DNA of 64,000 bases, from assembly GCA_037974665.1 (NCBI GenBank), contig CM075768.1, forward strand, positions 12,577,001 through 12,641,000, given 5' to 3'. Positions 13,601 to 24,084 of the stretch are shown here, one piece after another (position 1 is the first letter of the stretch; each line of letters begins with the position of its first letter). A model generated the notes under the pieces. The model saw only the letters and a list, made by a program, of their open reading frames with translations. It was not told the origin of the DNA and did no database searches. Origin of the DNA: Ehretia macrophylla (taxonomy: Eukaryota > Streptophyta > Magnoliopsida > Boraginales > Ehretiaceae). A program made the position numbers and the translations under genes.

Positions 13601-14512
13601 CCAGAGTACACCCATTGGAGTGTTTGGGGTTTATGCGAGCACATTGAAGATGTTCGTGGTTCGTGGATCGAGGTTCGTGATTGAAGACCGAGGTTTGGAG
13701 TATATGGGGTTTTAAGATTTTATCCTTTTAATGTGTGGTATTCCATTGCCTAATTGTCTTCTTGTTGTTTAATTACTATTTTGTGCTTAACTGTGCATTG
13801 CACGAACTGATTTCTGAAAACGCCCCCGGTTTATTATATTCCCCTCCCTCACTTGGCAATTGTGTTGGTTATTTCTCTTTTTAACATGTTTCAAGAGAAG
13901 TTGGAGATTGGATTGTCTGCTGTATCGCTTGCTTGCTAAATCAATGTGATTGGATGTGGGAGAATTTGATTATGTTAACTCTATTTTGAGACCCTATGGT
14001 CTCGTATGTATTTGTATTATCTTAAAGGGATGTTTTATTAAAGTTTTAGCCTAGTCTGTCGAATAGATAGTAGTAAGCCTGTAATAACTTTTATTACTTT
14101 ACTTTATTGTGTAAAGGCTTGCATGCTTGTGTGGATTAGATAAAGATGGTTGAAGGACTTTAATTATAAGAAAGTTAAATAGATAATATTAGAGTGGTAT
14201 GATAAGTGAATTAGAATCTTAAACCTTCAACAGTTAAAGAATGCATGATTGTATGTTATATGTTTGAGGTAGTAGGATGGCTCGGATGGCCAAAAGGATT
14301 GAAAAATGTTGTGATGTTGGAAGTTGGGATTGGCGTTGAGTGGTAGGTTATAGGTTTGTGGATTTATCTTTTGTTTACAGGGAACTAGTTAGGCCTATAA
14401 ATAGGAAAAACTCTGTCCGGTTCCCCTAAATGTTTGTGTTCAGGTTTGGAATTGGGTTGAGAATAGTATGATTAATAGGAGTCCCGGTTCTGTGAGGAAT
14501 CGGGGCGTTACA
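10665..14512 (+). mobile_element. Non-autonomous gypsy copy 1: 3' LTR (3.85 kb)
   Basis: The LTR begins TGTGATGCCCGAGACCCC right after the polypurine tract and ends GGGGCGTTACA. A TATA-like ATTATATATC near 11320 is followed by a CA-rich leader. A donor-like CAAGGTGAGG is at 13201-13210, and the shared LTR block starts near 13379. The following base returns to minus-strand Athila RNase H sequence, so the element interrupted that gene. The open frames at 13399-13715 fall inside the LTR and are not genes. Confidence 0.85.
11336..11480. repeat. CA-rich low-complexity tract in LTR leader
   Basis: Dense ACAC/CATACA runs follow the TATA-like sequence near 11320. The non-autonomous element at 21616 has a comparable CA-rich stretch (GT-rich on the plus strand, about 23455-23505) downstream of its own minus-strand TATA-like site. 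The tract is probably part of the transcribed leader. Confidence 0.6.
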
Positions 14513-15561
14513 AAAGCTCCCACTGCATAATTAGATGTATCACACATTATTTCAAAGGGAAGACTGTAGTCAGGAGGTTGGATGATAGGAGCAGAGAATA
14601 GCAAGGATTTACGCTTCTTAAAAGCTTTTGAGCACTTGTCATCACAGTTGAATTCAGTATCTTGTGCTAGAAGACTAGAGAGGGGTCGAGCTATATGGCT
14701 AAAGTCCTTGATGAAATGCCGATTGAAACCGGCATGACCAAGGAATGATCGGATATCACGCACTGTCTCTGGTGCAGGCAACTTTTCTATTAGCTCGACT
14801 TTGGTTGGGTCCACATGGATTCTATCCTCTGTGACCACATGGCCAAGAACAATACCTTGCTTAACCATAAAATGGCTTTTTTCCCAACTTAGAACTAGGT
14901 TCATTTCAATGCGTCGGTCTACCACTTGTGCAAGGTGTGTAAGTCACTTATCGAAGGTAGCTCCAAAAACTGAGAAGTCATCCATGAAGACTTCTAGGAA
15001 CTTTTTGATCATATCCGAGAAGAAGGCCATTACACATCTTTTAAACGTCGCAAGAGCATTGCAAATATCGAAGGACATTCACCAAAATGCGAAAGTCCCA
15101 TAAGGACGTGTGAGTGTAGTCTTTTCCTAATCTTTAGAAAAGATTGGGATTTGATTGTATCCTGAATACCTATCCAGGAAGCAGTAGTAGCCTTGTCCGA
15201 CTACTCTATCTAAGACTTGGTCGAGGAAGGGTAAAGGAAAGTGGTATTTCCTAGTTTTAGAGTTGAGCTTTCCATAGTCAATGCATACACGCTACCTTGT
15301 TGTTGTGCGTGTAAAAATTAGCTCACCTTTGTCATTTGGGACCACAGTAATCCCATATTTCTTCGATACCACTTGTACCGGACTTATCCATAGACTGTTA
15401 GAAATCGGGTAGTTAATACCCGCATCAAGTAACTTGATGATCTCTTTGTGGATGACATCACCAATCTTTGGGTTTAGTCTTCTCTGAAATTCTCGAGAAG
15501 GTGTAACTCCTTCCTCGAGATGAATTTTGTGCCTACACACAAAAGGATCAATTCCTTTCAA
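14513..15561 (-). pseudogene. Athila-type reverse transcriptase/RNase H, truncated
   Basis: Minus-strand translation gives an Athila-lineage RT. It reads W-I-S-P-V-Q-V-V at the N-terminal side and R-V-C-I-D-Y-G-K-L-N a little later. The active site F-M-D-D-F is at 14974-14988 (canonical Athila is YMDDF). The thumb region reads L-G-H-V-V. The RNase H opening reads L-P-F-E-I-M-C-D-T-S-N-Y-A-V-G-A and ends abruptly at 14513, where the gypsy 3' LTR begins. Several in-frame stops are present, for example near 15290, 15120 and 14935. Integrase and the 3' LTR must lie beyond the nested insertions, left of the window. Confidence 0.85.
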
Positions 15562-15585
15562 GTCAAAAATTTTCCATCCTATTGC

Positions 15586-16326
15586 CTATTTATGAGTACT
15601 TAGGACCTTTAAAAGTTTTTCTTCATGCTCGGGGATCAAATCTGAGGCAATGATGACTGGAAGGGTCTTATCAGGGTCTAAGTAGGCATACTTAAGGTGT
15701 TGAGGCAAGGCTTTGAGTTCCAAAGCTGGTGGAGACTCAATTGTAGGACAATCAAAGACTTCAGGGAAATGAGTTGTTACTTGATCGTTCTTTTCTGGAT
15801 TAGCAACAATGGAAGCGAAGGCGACCATTTCAGTAGAAATGTCGCATTCATACAAAAGTCATTCAAGTTTGGTTATTTCCTCATTAGGGGTTAAAAGTGA
15901 TTGCGCAAACTTATCTATACATGAGTTAATGGTCTCTACATGGAAGCATTCTTCTTCCTCTTCTTGGTTCAGCTTATGGGCTGCATCAGCAACCCTCAGT
16001 TTCGTTCTCATGTTCCCAAAAGTTAATTCTATCATACCCGCCCTACAGTAAATAACAACATCAATTGTTGCTAGGAATGGTCTGCCTAGTAAGATAGGAG
16101 TAGTATTTTTGTTATCAGGGCGTAAGTCCACATCTAACACAATAAAATCCACTGGGAACAGAAATTCTCCTACTCTAATAATGATATCCACTACAATACC
16201 CCGAGGTCTCCACTCAGATCTATCTGCCAACTGGAGGGTTACATTTGTTGGTGTTAACAATCCAAGACCTAACTTTTGGTAAACTGTGTGAGGGATTAGG
16301 TTAACACTAGACCCTAAGTCTAACAA
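15586..16326 (-). pseudogene. Athila-type protease region
   Basis: The minus-strand frame 15859-16326 reads M-L-D-L-G-S-S-V-N-L-I-P, the retropepsin-like site of plant gypsy elements. The usual first triad here is D-L/M-G, as in Athila. The sequence then continues to L-L-G-R-P-F-L-A-T, the second conserved protease motif. The frame 15586-15855 continues toward RT with an F-P-E-V-F-D motif-like linker. A stop near 15858 separates the two. The gene lies between gag and RT as expected, and its frame is broken. Confidence 0.78.
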
Positions 16327-16332
16327 GGCGCT

Positions 16333-18278
16333 TTATATACGTTGGTTATCAATTAAACATGGAATGGTGAAAGCTCCTGGGTCACTACACTTTTGGGGCA
16401 GTCCTCTAGTGCAGATGTTACTAACCTTTTCAGTGAGGCGGACCCTTTTAGGAATGTTATTGGTTCGTCTCTTCTTCACACACAAATCCTTCAGAAATTT
16501 GGCATAGGCTGGGATTTGTTGGATTACCTCCACTAAGGGCAGATTGATCTTAATGTCTTTCAAATATTCTAAGACCTTGGGCTGTTTAGGATCATCAATC
16601 GGTTTCAAACGAGACAGAGCTGTAGGGAAAGGTGTACAAGATGAGGCTTCAACTGTTGACTTTACCACTAGGTTCTTAATCCTATGGGAGTCATTGACAT
16701 CGCTATTTAAAACCTCTATCTTAGGTTCCTCTATCTCCTCAGGAACATTATTACTCGTATCTTTAACCTGGTTATCTATAGTCTTCCTACTCCTGAGGGT
16801 AGTCACGGCCTTAGCCTGTTCTTGGACAATCTCAGTTTGGACAGTACTACACTGTCCTCGTGGATTTTCTTGGGTCTGAGATGGAAGTTTACCCTCATTT
16901 CTCTTACTAAGATTTTGGGCTAGCTGCCCAATTTGTCCTTCAAGCTTAGCAATAGACTGTTGCTGAGTTTGGACAACTTGTAAGAGTATCAAACTTATCA
17001 TCAGATGATGACTGTGCAGGAGGAGGAGCATGGACATTGTTCCGTTGTGTTCAGAATTGATCTCCTGAACTTGGTAAAATCCAAGAGGGTTAGAGTTTTG
17101 AGGTCTTTGATATGGTTGTTGAGGGAAACGATTATCAAAGTTTCCCTGCTGTATTTGGAATTGCTATTGAGGCTCAAAATTTCCTTGTTGATTTTGGATT
17201 TGTTGTTGAAGAAATTGAGGATCATAGTTCCCTTGTCACCATGAAAATGCAGGATTGTCTCGCCAGCCAGGATTATACGTGTTAGAATAAGGATTGTAAT
17301 TCCTTATATATCCTTGAGTGGCATAGACTTGTTCTTGCATGAACTCGGGAAATTGTGAAACGATTAGGCAATCCAGGGTAAAGTGATCTATTGCAGACCA
17401 TATGGCACATACTTCCGGGTTCTAAAGAGCTTGTGCAGAAGTAGACCCTAAAGAGATGAATTTTTCTACTTGCAATGCTAGGGCATCTACTTTGTCTATC
17501 AGATGGTTGTTAGTGTTAACTTCGTACAATACCCTCTTTTGGGGATTATGGGTGCTCTTACTCTCTCTATCTTCAGCAATGTTCTAGAGAGAGTTTTTAG
17601 CAATATTTTATATCCTACTCCAAGCATCGTCCGCCATGAGGTTATAGAAACCTCCATTGATGCATTAACCATCACTTTCTGCTGAGGTGTAAGACTTTTA
17701 AAGAAATAATGCAAGAGTTCATGACGGGTGAAACCATGATGTAGACATTGGCTCCGAAGATCATTAAATATCTGCCAAGTTTCATGAAATGGTTATAAGT
17801 CCGACTGAGTGAATGTCATGATGTCAGTTCGCAGAGTAGTAGTCTTAGCCATTGGAAAAAATCCTATGTAAAAATTTATGAATAAGTTCTTCCCAGGAAG
17901 TGATTACTCCTGCGTCTAAATGATTCAGCCACTGTTTGGCTTTATCTTTCAATGAGAATGGAAACAGACGCATGTAGATGTTTGCACGGCTCACGTTAGG
18001 AATGTGAAGCGTAGTACATGCTTCCATGAATTGTACAATGTAAGCGTGTGTGGGCTTTCGTTGCTTTTTCCATAAAAGGAAGGAAGCATTGAAATTGTCC
18101 CTATTTTGAGCTCGAAATTAATATTGCCAAGAGCTGGTGGGGCTATGGCAAATTCAAGATTGTAATCGTCCGGTGAAAAATATTGACGAAAAGTCATCAG
18201 TTGGTTCACGGGTTGATTAACAGGCTGAGCTATAGGAAGAGGCAGAGAGTTTTGAACATTTCCTTCTTAATCTGCCAT
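16333..18278 (-). pseudogene. Athila-type gag, degenerate
   Basis: The presumed start ATG (18276-18278 on the minus strand) is followed after three codons by a stop. Downstream frames read F-R-Q-Y-F-S-P-D-D-Y (near 18180). They then give L-F-P-F-S-L-K-D-K-A-K-Q-W-L at 17845-18027, the retrotransposon gag core. Next comes a Q-rich segment with I-A-K-L-E-G-Q-I-G-Q-L-A near 16930, typical of the Athila gag C-terminal region. At least four frames are needed to cover it, so it is dead. The order gag, protease, RT runs right to left, confirming minus orientation. Confidence 0.78.
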
Positions 18279-18550
18279 TGTGAACTGTAAATTCATACGC
18301 AAATTTTTCTAGAGCTCGGGATCAAACAGAGCGAGTTTCGGTTTCAAGGAACGATGCCTGTGCATACAAGAACTTTATAAACTTAAGTATGTAATGAAAC
18401 TACAAGATTAATAATACTAATATACTTTACAAGCAGTAATATAAATAAAACAGTGTAAAACAAGTACAAACAATATAAACAGTAATTACAACACTTAAAA
18501 CAAATTCGCAATTACTTTTATCAAAAACTAAACTATACCGTGCTTCCAAG

Positions 18551-18562
18551 GCAACGGCGCCA
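18551..18562 (-). other. Athila primer-binding site
   Basis: The minus-strand sequence TGGCGCCGTTGC lies six bases inside the LTR end. TGGCGCCGTTGCC is the characteristic primer-binding sequence of plant Athila/Tat-type gypsy elements. It fixes the orientation and the LTR boundary. Confidence 0.85.
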
Positions 18563-18568
18563 AAAACT

Positions 18569-20002
18569 TGATGCGACTCGGTGGTATGATATAAAAGGGT
18601 GCAAAATTGACTAAGTTTTAATAACCCGCAAGTGCACGAATCTTGTAGTGTAGTGTGCTCTGAGTGCGGAATCGTATCCACAGGGAAGCTTGTTAGTTAG
18701 TTAGTAATGTAGAGTGTGAAAGTGTTAAAGCGGTTAAATGACAGTTTTAAAAAGGCATTTGAATAGCGTGCGAAAATGTAAATTAAATTACAACTAAACT
18801 AACTAAGAGTGGAATACAAGGGAAAGAAATCTAGGGGATAGATATGCAATGAGGCAATCAATATAAGCTTGGCATTCAGGATTCCAATTCTATGCAAGGG
18901 TTAAGCAACGAGCATTAACCTAGTCAATTACCTTAGTCTATTAAAGTCTCGATTACTGACTCTGATGTAGGTATCGTTCTATCTACGAGTCCGTTATATA
19001 GCCGTAGTATGGATTTGTCCTTACAACCTAACATAAAAGGTCTTTTTTAACTAAGTAATCAACATCTTCTTAATAGTCTAGAGCTATGGTATAACCTATA
19101 CTCTCAAGGAATTTAAGTTTTTCAAGCTATTGATTCACTATTAAAGCATGAATATATGGCATGAAAGTAAACCAATCATAAAATCTACTTAAAAGCATTA
19201 CGTATGAAAGACAATACTGAATTAAAGCAAGCCATATATTGCAAGTGAATTGAATAAACTGAATCCGAGACCATATATTAAAAAACTGTCATTTACAATA
19301 TCTTCCCCTGGATAATATCTCTACTCAGACATAATAATAAATATAAGTAAGACAAATAAGAGAGTCAAGAAAGGCTCCCCCGATATGACGACTTTTTATT
19401 TCTGATTCCAGGAATTTGAGTAGAGGTCCGACACAAAATAGCTATTCAGGTAGAGATTCTCCCGAATAAGAGTTACTTGGGTAGAACTTCCCCTGAGTAA
19501 GGGCTTATTTAAAAGCTACTCGGGCAGAACTTCCCTCGTATTCTTCTAATACTACTAAAATTAAACTAAACTAATATTTAAGACAGAAATGAAAACTAAA
19601 TTAAAAATAGAATTAAAATTAAATTAAAAATAAAATAAAAAATAAAATAAAAACAAAAAATAAGTAATAAATTATAACTAAAATTAAAATTGGGGTTGGG
19701 GGTATTTATAGGGCACAAATTAGAGGTGCGCTCGAGTACCCAGCGTGCCTCTGCTACCGTCGGGTTGCTCCAATTGGACGCCGCGGTTTGGGCGGTGCAC
19801 TCGAGCGCACATTTTGGGTCCTCGAGCGCAGTTCTGCAGGTCCAATCATATGGTACAGCGTAGGCGGTTTGGGCGGTGCAAGAGGGGTGCTCGAGCGCTT
19901 ATTGGGATGCTCGAGCGCCCTTTCGCTGACTTTTCGGGCATAACTTTTTGACTTTTGACAGAGCGTTTGACTAAGGTATTTTCGGGCTATTTTTAGCGTT
20001 CC
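18569..20002 (-). mobile_element. Athila 5' LTR (outer end uncertain)
   Basis: On the plus strand the LTR begins TGATGCGACTCGGTGG next to the primer-binding site. It carries a GGAATCGTATCCACAGGG segment near 18668, which I recall from plant Athila/Tat LTRs. The TATA-like site is near 19703. The far end is placed just before a 49-bp tandem duplication because no partner LTR is available for comparison, so it may be off by 100 bp. A GC-richer stretch with repeated GCTCGAGCGC-type words is at 19720-19935. The open frame at 19745-19951 lies within this and is not a gene. Confidence 0.7.
19703..19710 (-). promoter_or_regulatory. Athila LTR TATA box
   Basis: Minus-strand TATAAATA lies in the context CCTATAAATACCC, about 1.1 kb upstream of the primer-binding site in the element's orientation. 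It is a plausible core promoter for the LTR. Confidence 0.5.
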
Positions 20003-20100
20003 GAGTCTGATTATTTAATTATCAAAATTGATGGATGTTCTTCCCCCATCTGAGTCTGATTATTTAATTATCAAAATTGATGGATGTTCTTCCCCCATCT
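20003..20100 (+). repeat. Exact tandem duplication, 2 x 49 bp
   Basis: The unit starting GAGTCTGATTATTTAATTAT occurs at 20003-20051 and again without a gap at 20052-20100. I see no mismatch between copies. It lies at the outer edge of the Athila LTR. Confidence 0.92.
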
Positions 20101-20400
20101 GATTAAACGAGCATCTCCTCTAGATGGATTGTGGTTTGTTATTATCTTAACTCTCATAGAGATAATGTTTGTCTAAGCCCTATATTCTGAGTCTATATAA
20201 AATTCTAACAATGCGTAACTTCTCTTGTATATTGGCAATAAATAGGGCTCTCTACATTGAAAAGTTACACAAAAAATCAATACATGTTTTTTCTCCCTTC
20301 ATCTATTATATTTCTTTTTGCATTTATTGTCTTTTCTAGTTTCTCTCTAGTTTCATAATAGAAACTAGTTTTTTATTATTATTTTAGAGCTTTCTATGTC
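20101..20400 (+). mobile_element. Possible copia LTR fragment
   Basis: A TCTATATAAAATTC TATA-like site near 20190 is followed by an AATAAATAGGGCTCTC-type leader and a TTTTCTCCCTTC pyrimidine stretch. This layout resembles short Tork-type copia LTRs. No second LTR, primer-binding site or coding motif is adjacent, so the assignment rests on composition and order only. Confidence 0.28.
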
Positions 20401-21420
20401 AATTTCACCATAATAACACTTTTGATTTTAGCTAGAACACTAATATCTTATTCTTTTTGACTTTTTTAATTTTTACATTTCAAAATCTACATTTTGAACT
20501 TTCATATTCATTTCAAAGGCTATATCCTTAATGGTCATATCTATTATATATACAATTTTTTTGATCCATCTTTGAGTAAAAAAGATAATTATCAAACACT
20601 AAAATAACATAATAAGAATTATAGTGTTATTAGAAAAAAATTATATAAAAGTTACTTTTTATTGAAAAGTTAGTGCATAAAGTTAAAACAGAAAAAAAAT
20701 ATATATAAATTATTGAATTTGTTATAATTAAAAAATATATATAATATAAAACTTATAACATAAAATAAAAAAAAATAATAGAAAAATAATAGGGAGTAAG
20801 ATATGACGTCACTTTCTTTCCTCGAATGTAAAAAGTGAAAATAGAAGAATAAATAATTTCATAAAATGAAGCATGGGATAGAAAACTTATTACTGAGGAC
20901 AAAATGTTTTCTAATTCAATATTTTAACTAAAGAGCCAAAATAAAGAAGGCCTTTGAGATAATTTCAAGTGGAGACAGGCAAGGAATGTAGAAAAACGAA
21001 GGAAAGAATAGTAAATTTTTTACCTTAATTAGAGACCATTAGGGGGCACACTTCAAATAACTTAACTATCATGCTCATATCATTTGAACAAAAAGGGGAT
21101 CCACTAGTGGTTATTATATGTGTAACAAATATTACGTCACATCTTGTTGATATTCATTTTTGGTCCAACATGTTGGATCTCATGATACGATGCAGATATG
21201 CTCAATTCTTAAACCTCACATTGTCAAGACTTATATATTTTGTCTTTCTTAATTTATTGAGTTCCTTGATAAAATCAACAACATCTCTTTCAAACTCGAC
21301 CCTATGAAAATGATAATTATAATTGTATCAATAATTTATAATCGTTATAGTTTACTCATAATATTATAACTTCATAAGCTAATCCTTCCCCACCTTTTTT
21401 TTTTTGTTAAGACATACAAC
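20401..21420. other. AT-rich intergenic DNA, nothing recognised
   Basis: Low-complexity A/T runs dominate. A short palindrome TCCAACATGTTGGA is near 21171. The final 35 bp, TTTTTTTTGTTAAGACATAC onward, match 36540-36570 and mark the left flank of the hAT insertion. No open frame looks coding. Confidence 0.6.
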
Positions 21421-22023
21421 ACTTCACACAGGGGCGGAGATAATGGGGGATTGGGGGGCCCGGGCCCCCAATCCTGCAATTTGTTTTCTTTTTAATTTAT
21501 GTACTATTTTGAAAAAAAGTTCTATAAGCCACTACAAGAAAACTGTCGATAGGCGATGGTAGTAAGGCAACGAACATCAAACCATCTCTATTTAGCAACA
21601 ACTCAAGGGCGAATGTGTCACGCCTCAACTCGACCCCTCCTACGATCAGTCAGGACGCAACGGAGTTTCGGCAGTATAACGACAGTAAATAGGACTCCGA
21701 GGCTCTAAACCAACCTCAACAGAACATCATACATCAACTCCATAAACCATACAACAAACAACTCAATAAAATAACAACATACATCATAACCATGTTATAC
21801 CATAAACATCCTTCGTTATACGCCTCCGTTCCAACATAATACATAAACCTTAATATACATTACAAAAACATATTTAGCCAATCTAGCAACCTAATCATAA
21901 ACAAAAGAAAGCCACTAAGTTAACATCGTTTGGATCATCATCTTTCAACATCTATTACAATAAGAATCACAAATCATATAAAAGTCTATTAAGGTAATAT
22001 ACATGACATTAAACAACATATAA

Positions 22024-22124
22024 TCATGGATAAGACTCAGGAACATATGACTCGTCCACGTAAGGCACGTTTTCCACATTCTCCTCTTCAGGAGGCACGT
22101 ACCCGTAATCTTGTAAAAGTACAC
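22024..22124 (-). CDS. Possible small acidic peptide exon in LTR
   Basis: After the acceptor-like AG the frame is open in phase 1 for about 33 codons and stops at 22024-22026. It contains the segment Q-D-Y-G-Y-V-P-P-E and ends V-P-E-S-Y-P. The matching segment of the related LTR at 48265-48367 keeps the frame. Of the twelve differing codons I counted, nine are synonymous, and there is one clean 9-nt indel. No upstream ATG in this frame could be found in the preceding exon, so a start codon is missing from the model. It may be a chance open frame. Confidence 0.3.
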
Positions 22125-23292
22125 CTGTATGCATGCAATAATAGAGAGTGAGCTTATATAAATAAGCCCAGTGAGGATCCGATAGATCTCGAGCAAGGTT
22201 TACTAAACTCCTTGGAAATAATCCTTTGAGTCAGTAAACACACAATAACATCAATAATATTATCATCACATAACTATATGACCATTCAATAAAGGATACT
22301 CTCCCTAGTTGGTGTAGCTCCAAACGCCATCACGATCTCAACCATTCTTCTTGTAACTCCCCATTACTCACGCACCCGGGGTACCCCCAATAACCTCGCC
22401 CTCCATGACACCTCCGTCATGCGAGCTGGAGGCGATCTCTGATAGTCATGCCGTTATCAACCCGACAGCCCGATGCTGCCCGAGAGGTGGCACACACATA
22501 CCAGAGACCCAGCAATAATAATAAACATCAATCATCAATATTCCGAGAGATCAGCAACAAAAGTGCCCGATTCCCGTACTCAATAATCAATCAATAAAAC
22601 ATCAATATAACATCAATATAACATCAATATAACATTAAACAGCAAACAACTAAGTTAGATGACAAAGTAGGTCATCTAACCGAACATGCATTAAACACAC
22701 AATCAAACTCTAATTTACCCATCAACAACTCACAATTCAATCACTCAACACCACCCAACCATCTAAAGGCATCGTTCAAGAAATTAAAGAATGACAACCT
22801 AAACTTCTAAAATTCATAACTTACAATCTACTAATCCAAACATTGCCAAATCAGTTTCTATCACTCACCCATTCAACCTACTACATTAACCCTCTCGAAA
22901 ATCTACCATAACACCTCCAAATCATGCCCGATAACCCTAAAACCCTAGGATGTCTTGGCTGGATTTTCCGGGTTTTCACACGAACAATGTAATCGAAAAT
23001 TCGGCATTACAACAGCGCTAACACGTAATTATCAAGTATTTAGAAATCGACGGCAATCGATTTCGATCAACACAACTCATTTAATCTAACTTTGAACATT
23101 TTAATCAAAATTAAATACCCGGAAAATAAAAATTATGCTACATCCGACAGAAATTCGTAGTATTAGTATATAATGATCCCTAGCATGCAAGGAGCAATAA
23201 TCTAACATCAGATTTCAATTCTAACGGTTCAATCTTCATTTATACGCAAAAACACAAAAATGATATTTTGAGATCTAGAATTTTTCTCTCAC
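22125..23292 (-). other. Predicted leader intron in LTR
   Basis: In the element's orientation an AAAG|GTGAGAG donor at 23293/23292 is followed 1,168 bp later by an acceptor GCATGCATACAG|GT ending at 22125. The right LTR has the same sites at 28521 and 27365. Donor and acceptor are conserved in LTRs of other gypsy families in the window. Splicing is inferred from sequence only. Confidence 0.45.
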
Positions 23293-24069
23293 CTTTGATG
23301 CGATAAAAGCCTAGGAATGCGTGCAATGCATGCCCAACAAGCGGAATCCAAGTCGGTGCGAAGTTTCACGGACAAAAACTAGGTTTTTCTTTGAAAAATT
23401 GGATTGAAAGCTTGAGTTTTTCTCTTTCTTTTTCTCCCTCTTTTCTCTCGGCCTTGTGTGTGTTTGTGGAGTGTGTTTTGTGTTGTGTGAGTGTGTGTTG
23501 ATGACATTATATAATAAAAAGCTTGGTCAATTAAAAAAATGAAAAGTCAAAGTTAGTTTTAATAGGTATTTTTGTGTTTTTAATGACTTTAATTGCATTT
23601 TAGTGCTCACCAAGTTAAAAATAATTATGCCACCCCCAAGATATCTCAAGTGGATTATTTTTAGGTGACAAGAAGTTTTACAATCCAACAATTTCACCCG
23701 AGTCGGCTTAAAACTCGATTTTCGCAAAAGTCGGTGTAAAAACCCTAATAAATTCTTAAGCCGATTTTAAAACCATTTTCATCAAACACAGGTCTATTAA
23801 AGTCCGTGGACTAGGTCTAGAAGGGATAAAAAGACCAGTTTCAAAATTATAGCGGACGTGTTTCGAAAACACTATTCACTAAAAATCGACGATAAAATTT
23901 CTGACTCCGTTTTTGATGAAAATTTCATGAATGCACATTTAGCACGTATTAGGAGTATTGACATCAAACTTATAACATTCTAGGTCATATAACACATAAA
24001 TAGGTCAAATGCACGCAAAACGAGATAAAACACGTAAATCGAGTTAAAGCAGAAAAGTGGGGTTTCACA

Positions 24070-24084
24070 TTCTCCCCTCCTTAA
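24070..24084 (-). other. Polypurine tract of the young non-autonomous element
   Basis: Minus-strand TTAAGGAGGGGAGAA abuts the 3' LTR. Just upstream in element orientation, an AATTGC...GCAATT hairpin occupies 24088-24105, as in the coding element at 58436-58453. Confidence 0.8.

Larger units (their letters stand above)
21616..24069 (-). repeat. 3' LTR of the young non-autonomous element
   Basis: On the plus strand it starts TGTCACGCCTCAACTCG and ends GGGGTTTCACA. It contains four ATCAATATAAC-type units near 22605, one more than the other LTR. It has a minus-strand TATA-like TTATATAAT near 23508 and the intron-like block described separately. Conserved short frames at 21945-22196 and 23527-23727 recur in the partner LTR simply because the LTRs are near identical. 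Confidence 0.92.

Noticed and set aside
13399-13715. Overlapping open frames on both strands, also at 8507-8967
   Set aside because: These fall in the conserved gypsy LTR block. Openness comes from the same nucleotide motifs seen in other LTRs, and frames are not kept between LTR copies.
14801-15103. Plus-strand 100-codon frame
   Set aside because: It is antisense to the Athila reverse transcriptase, which has clear motifs on the minus strand.
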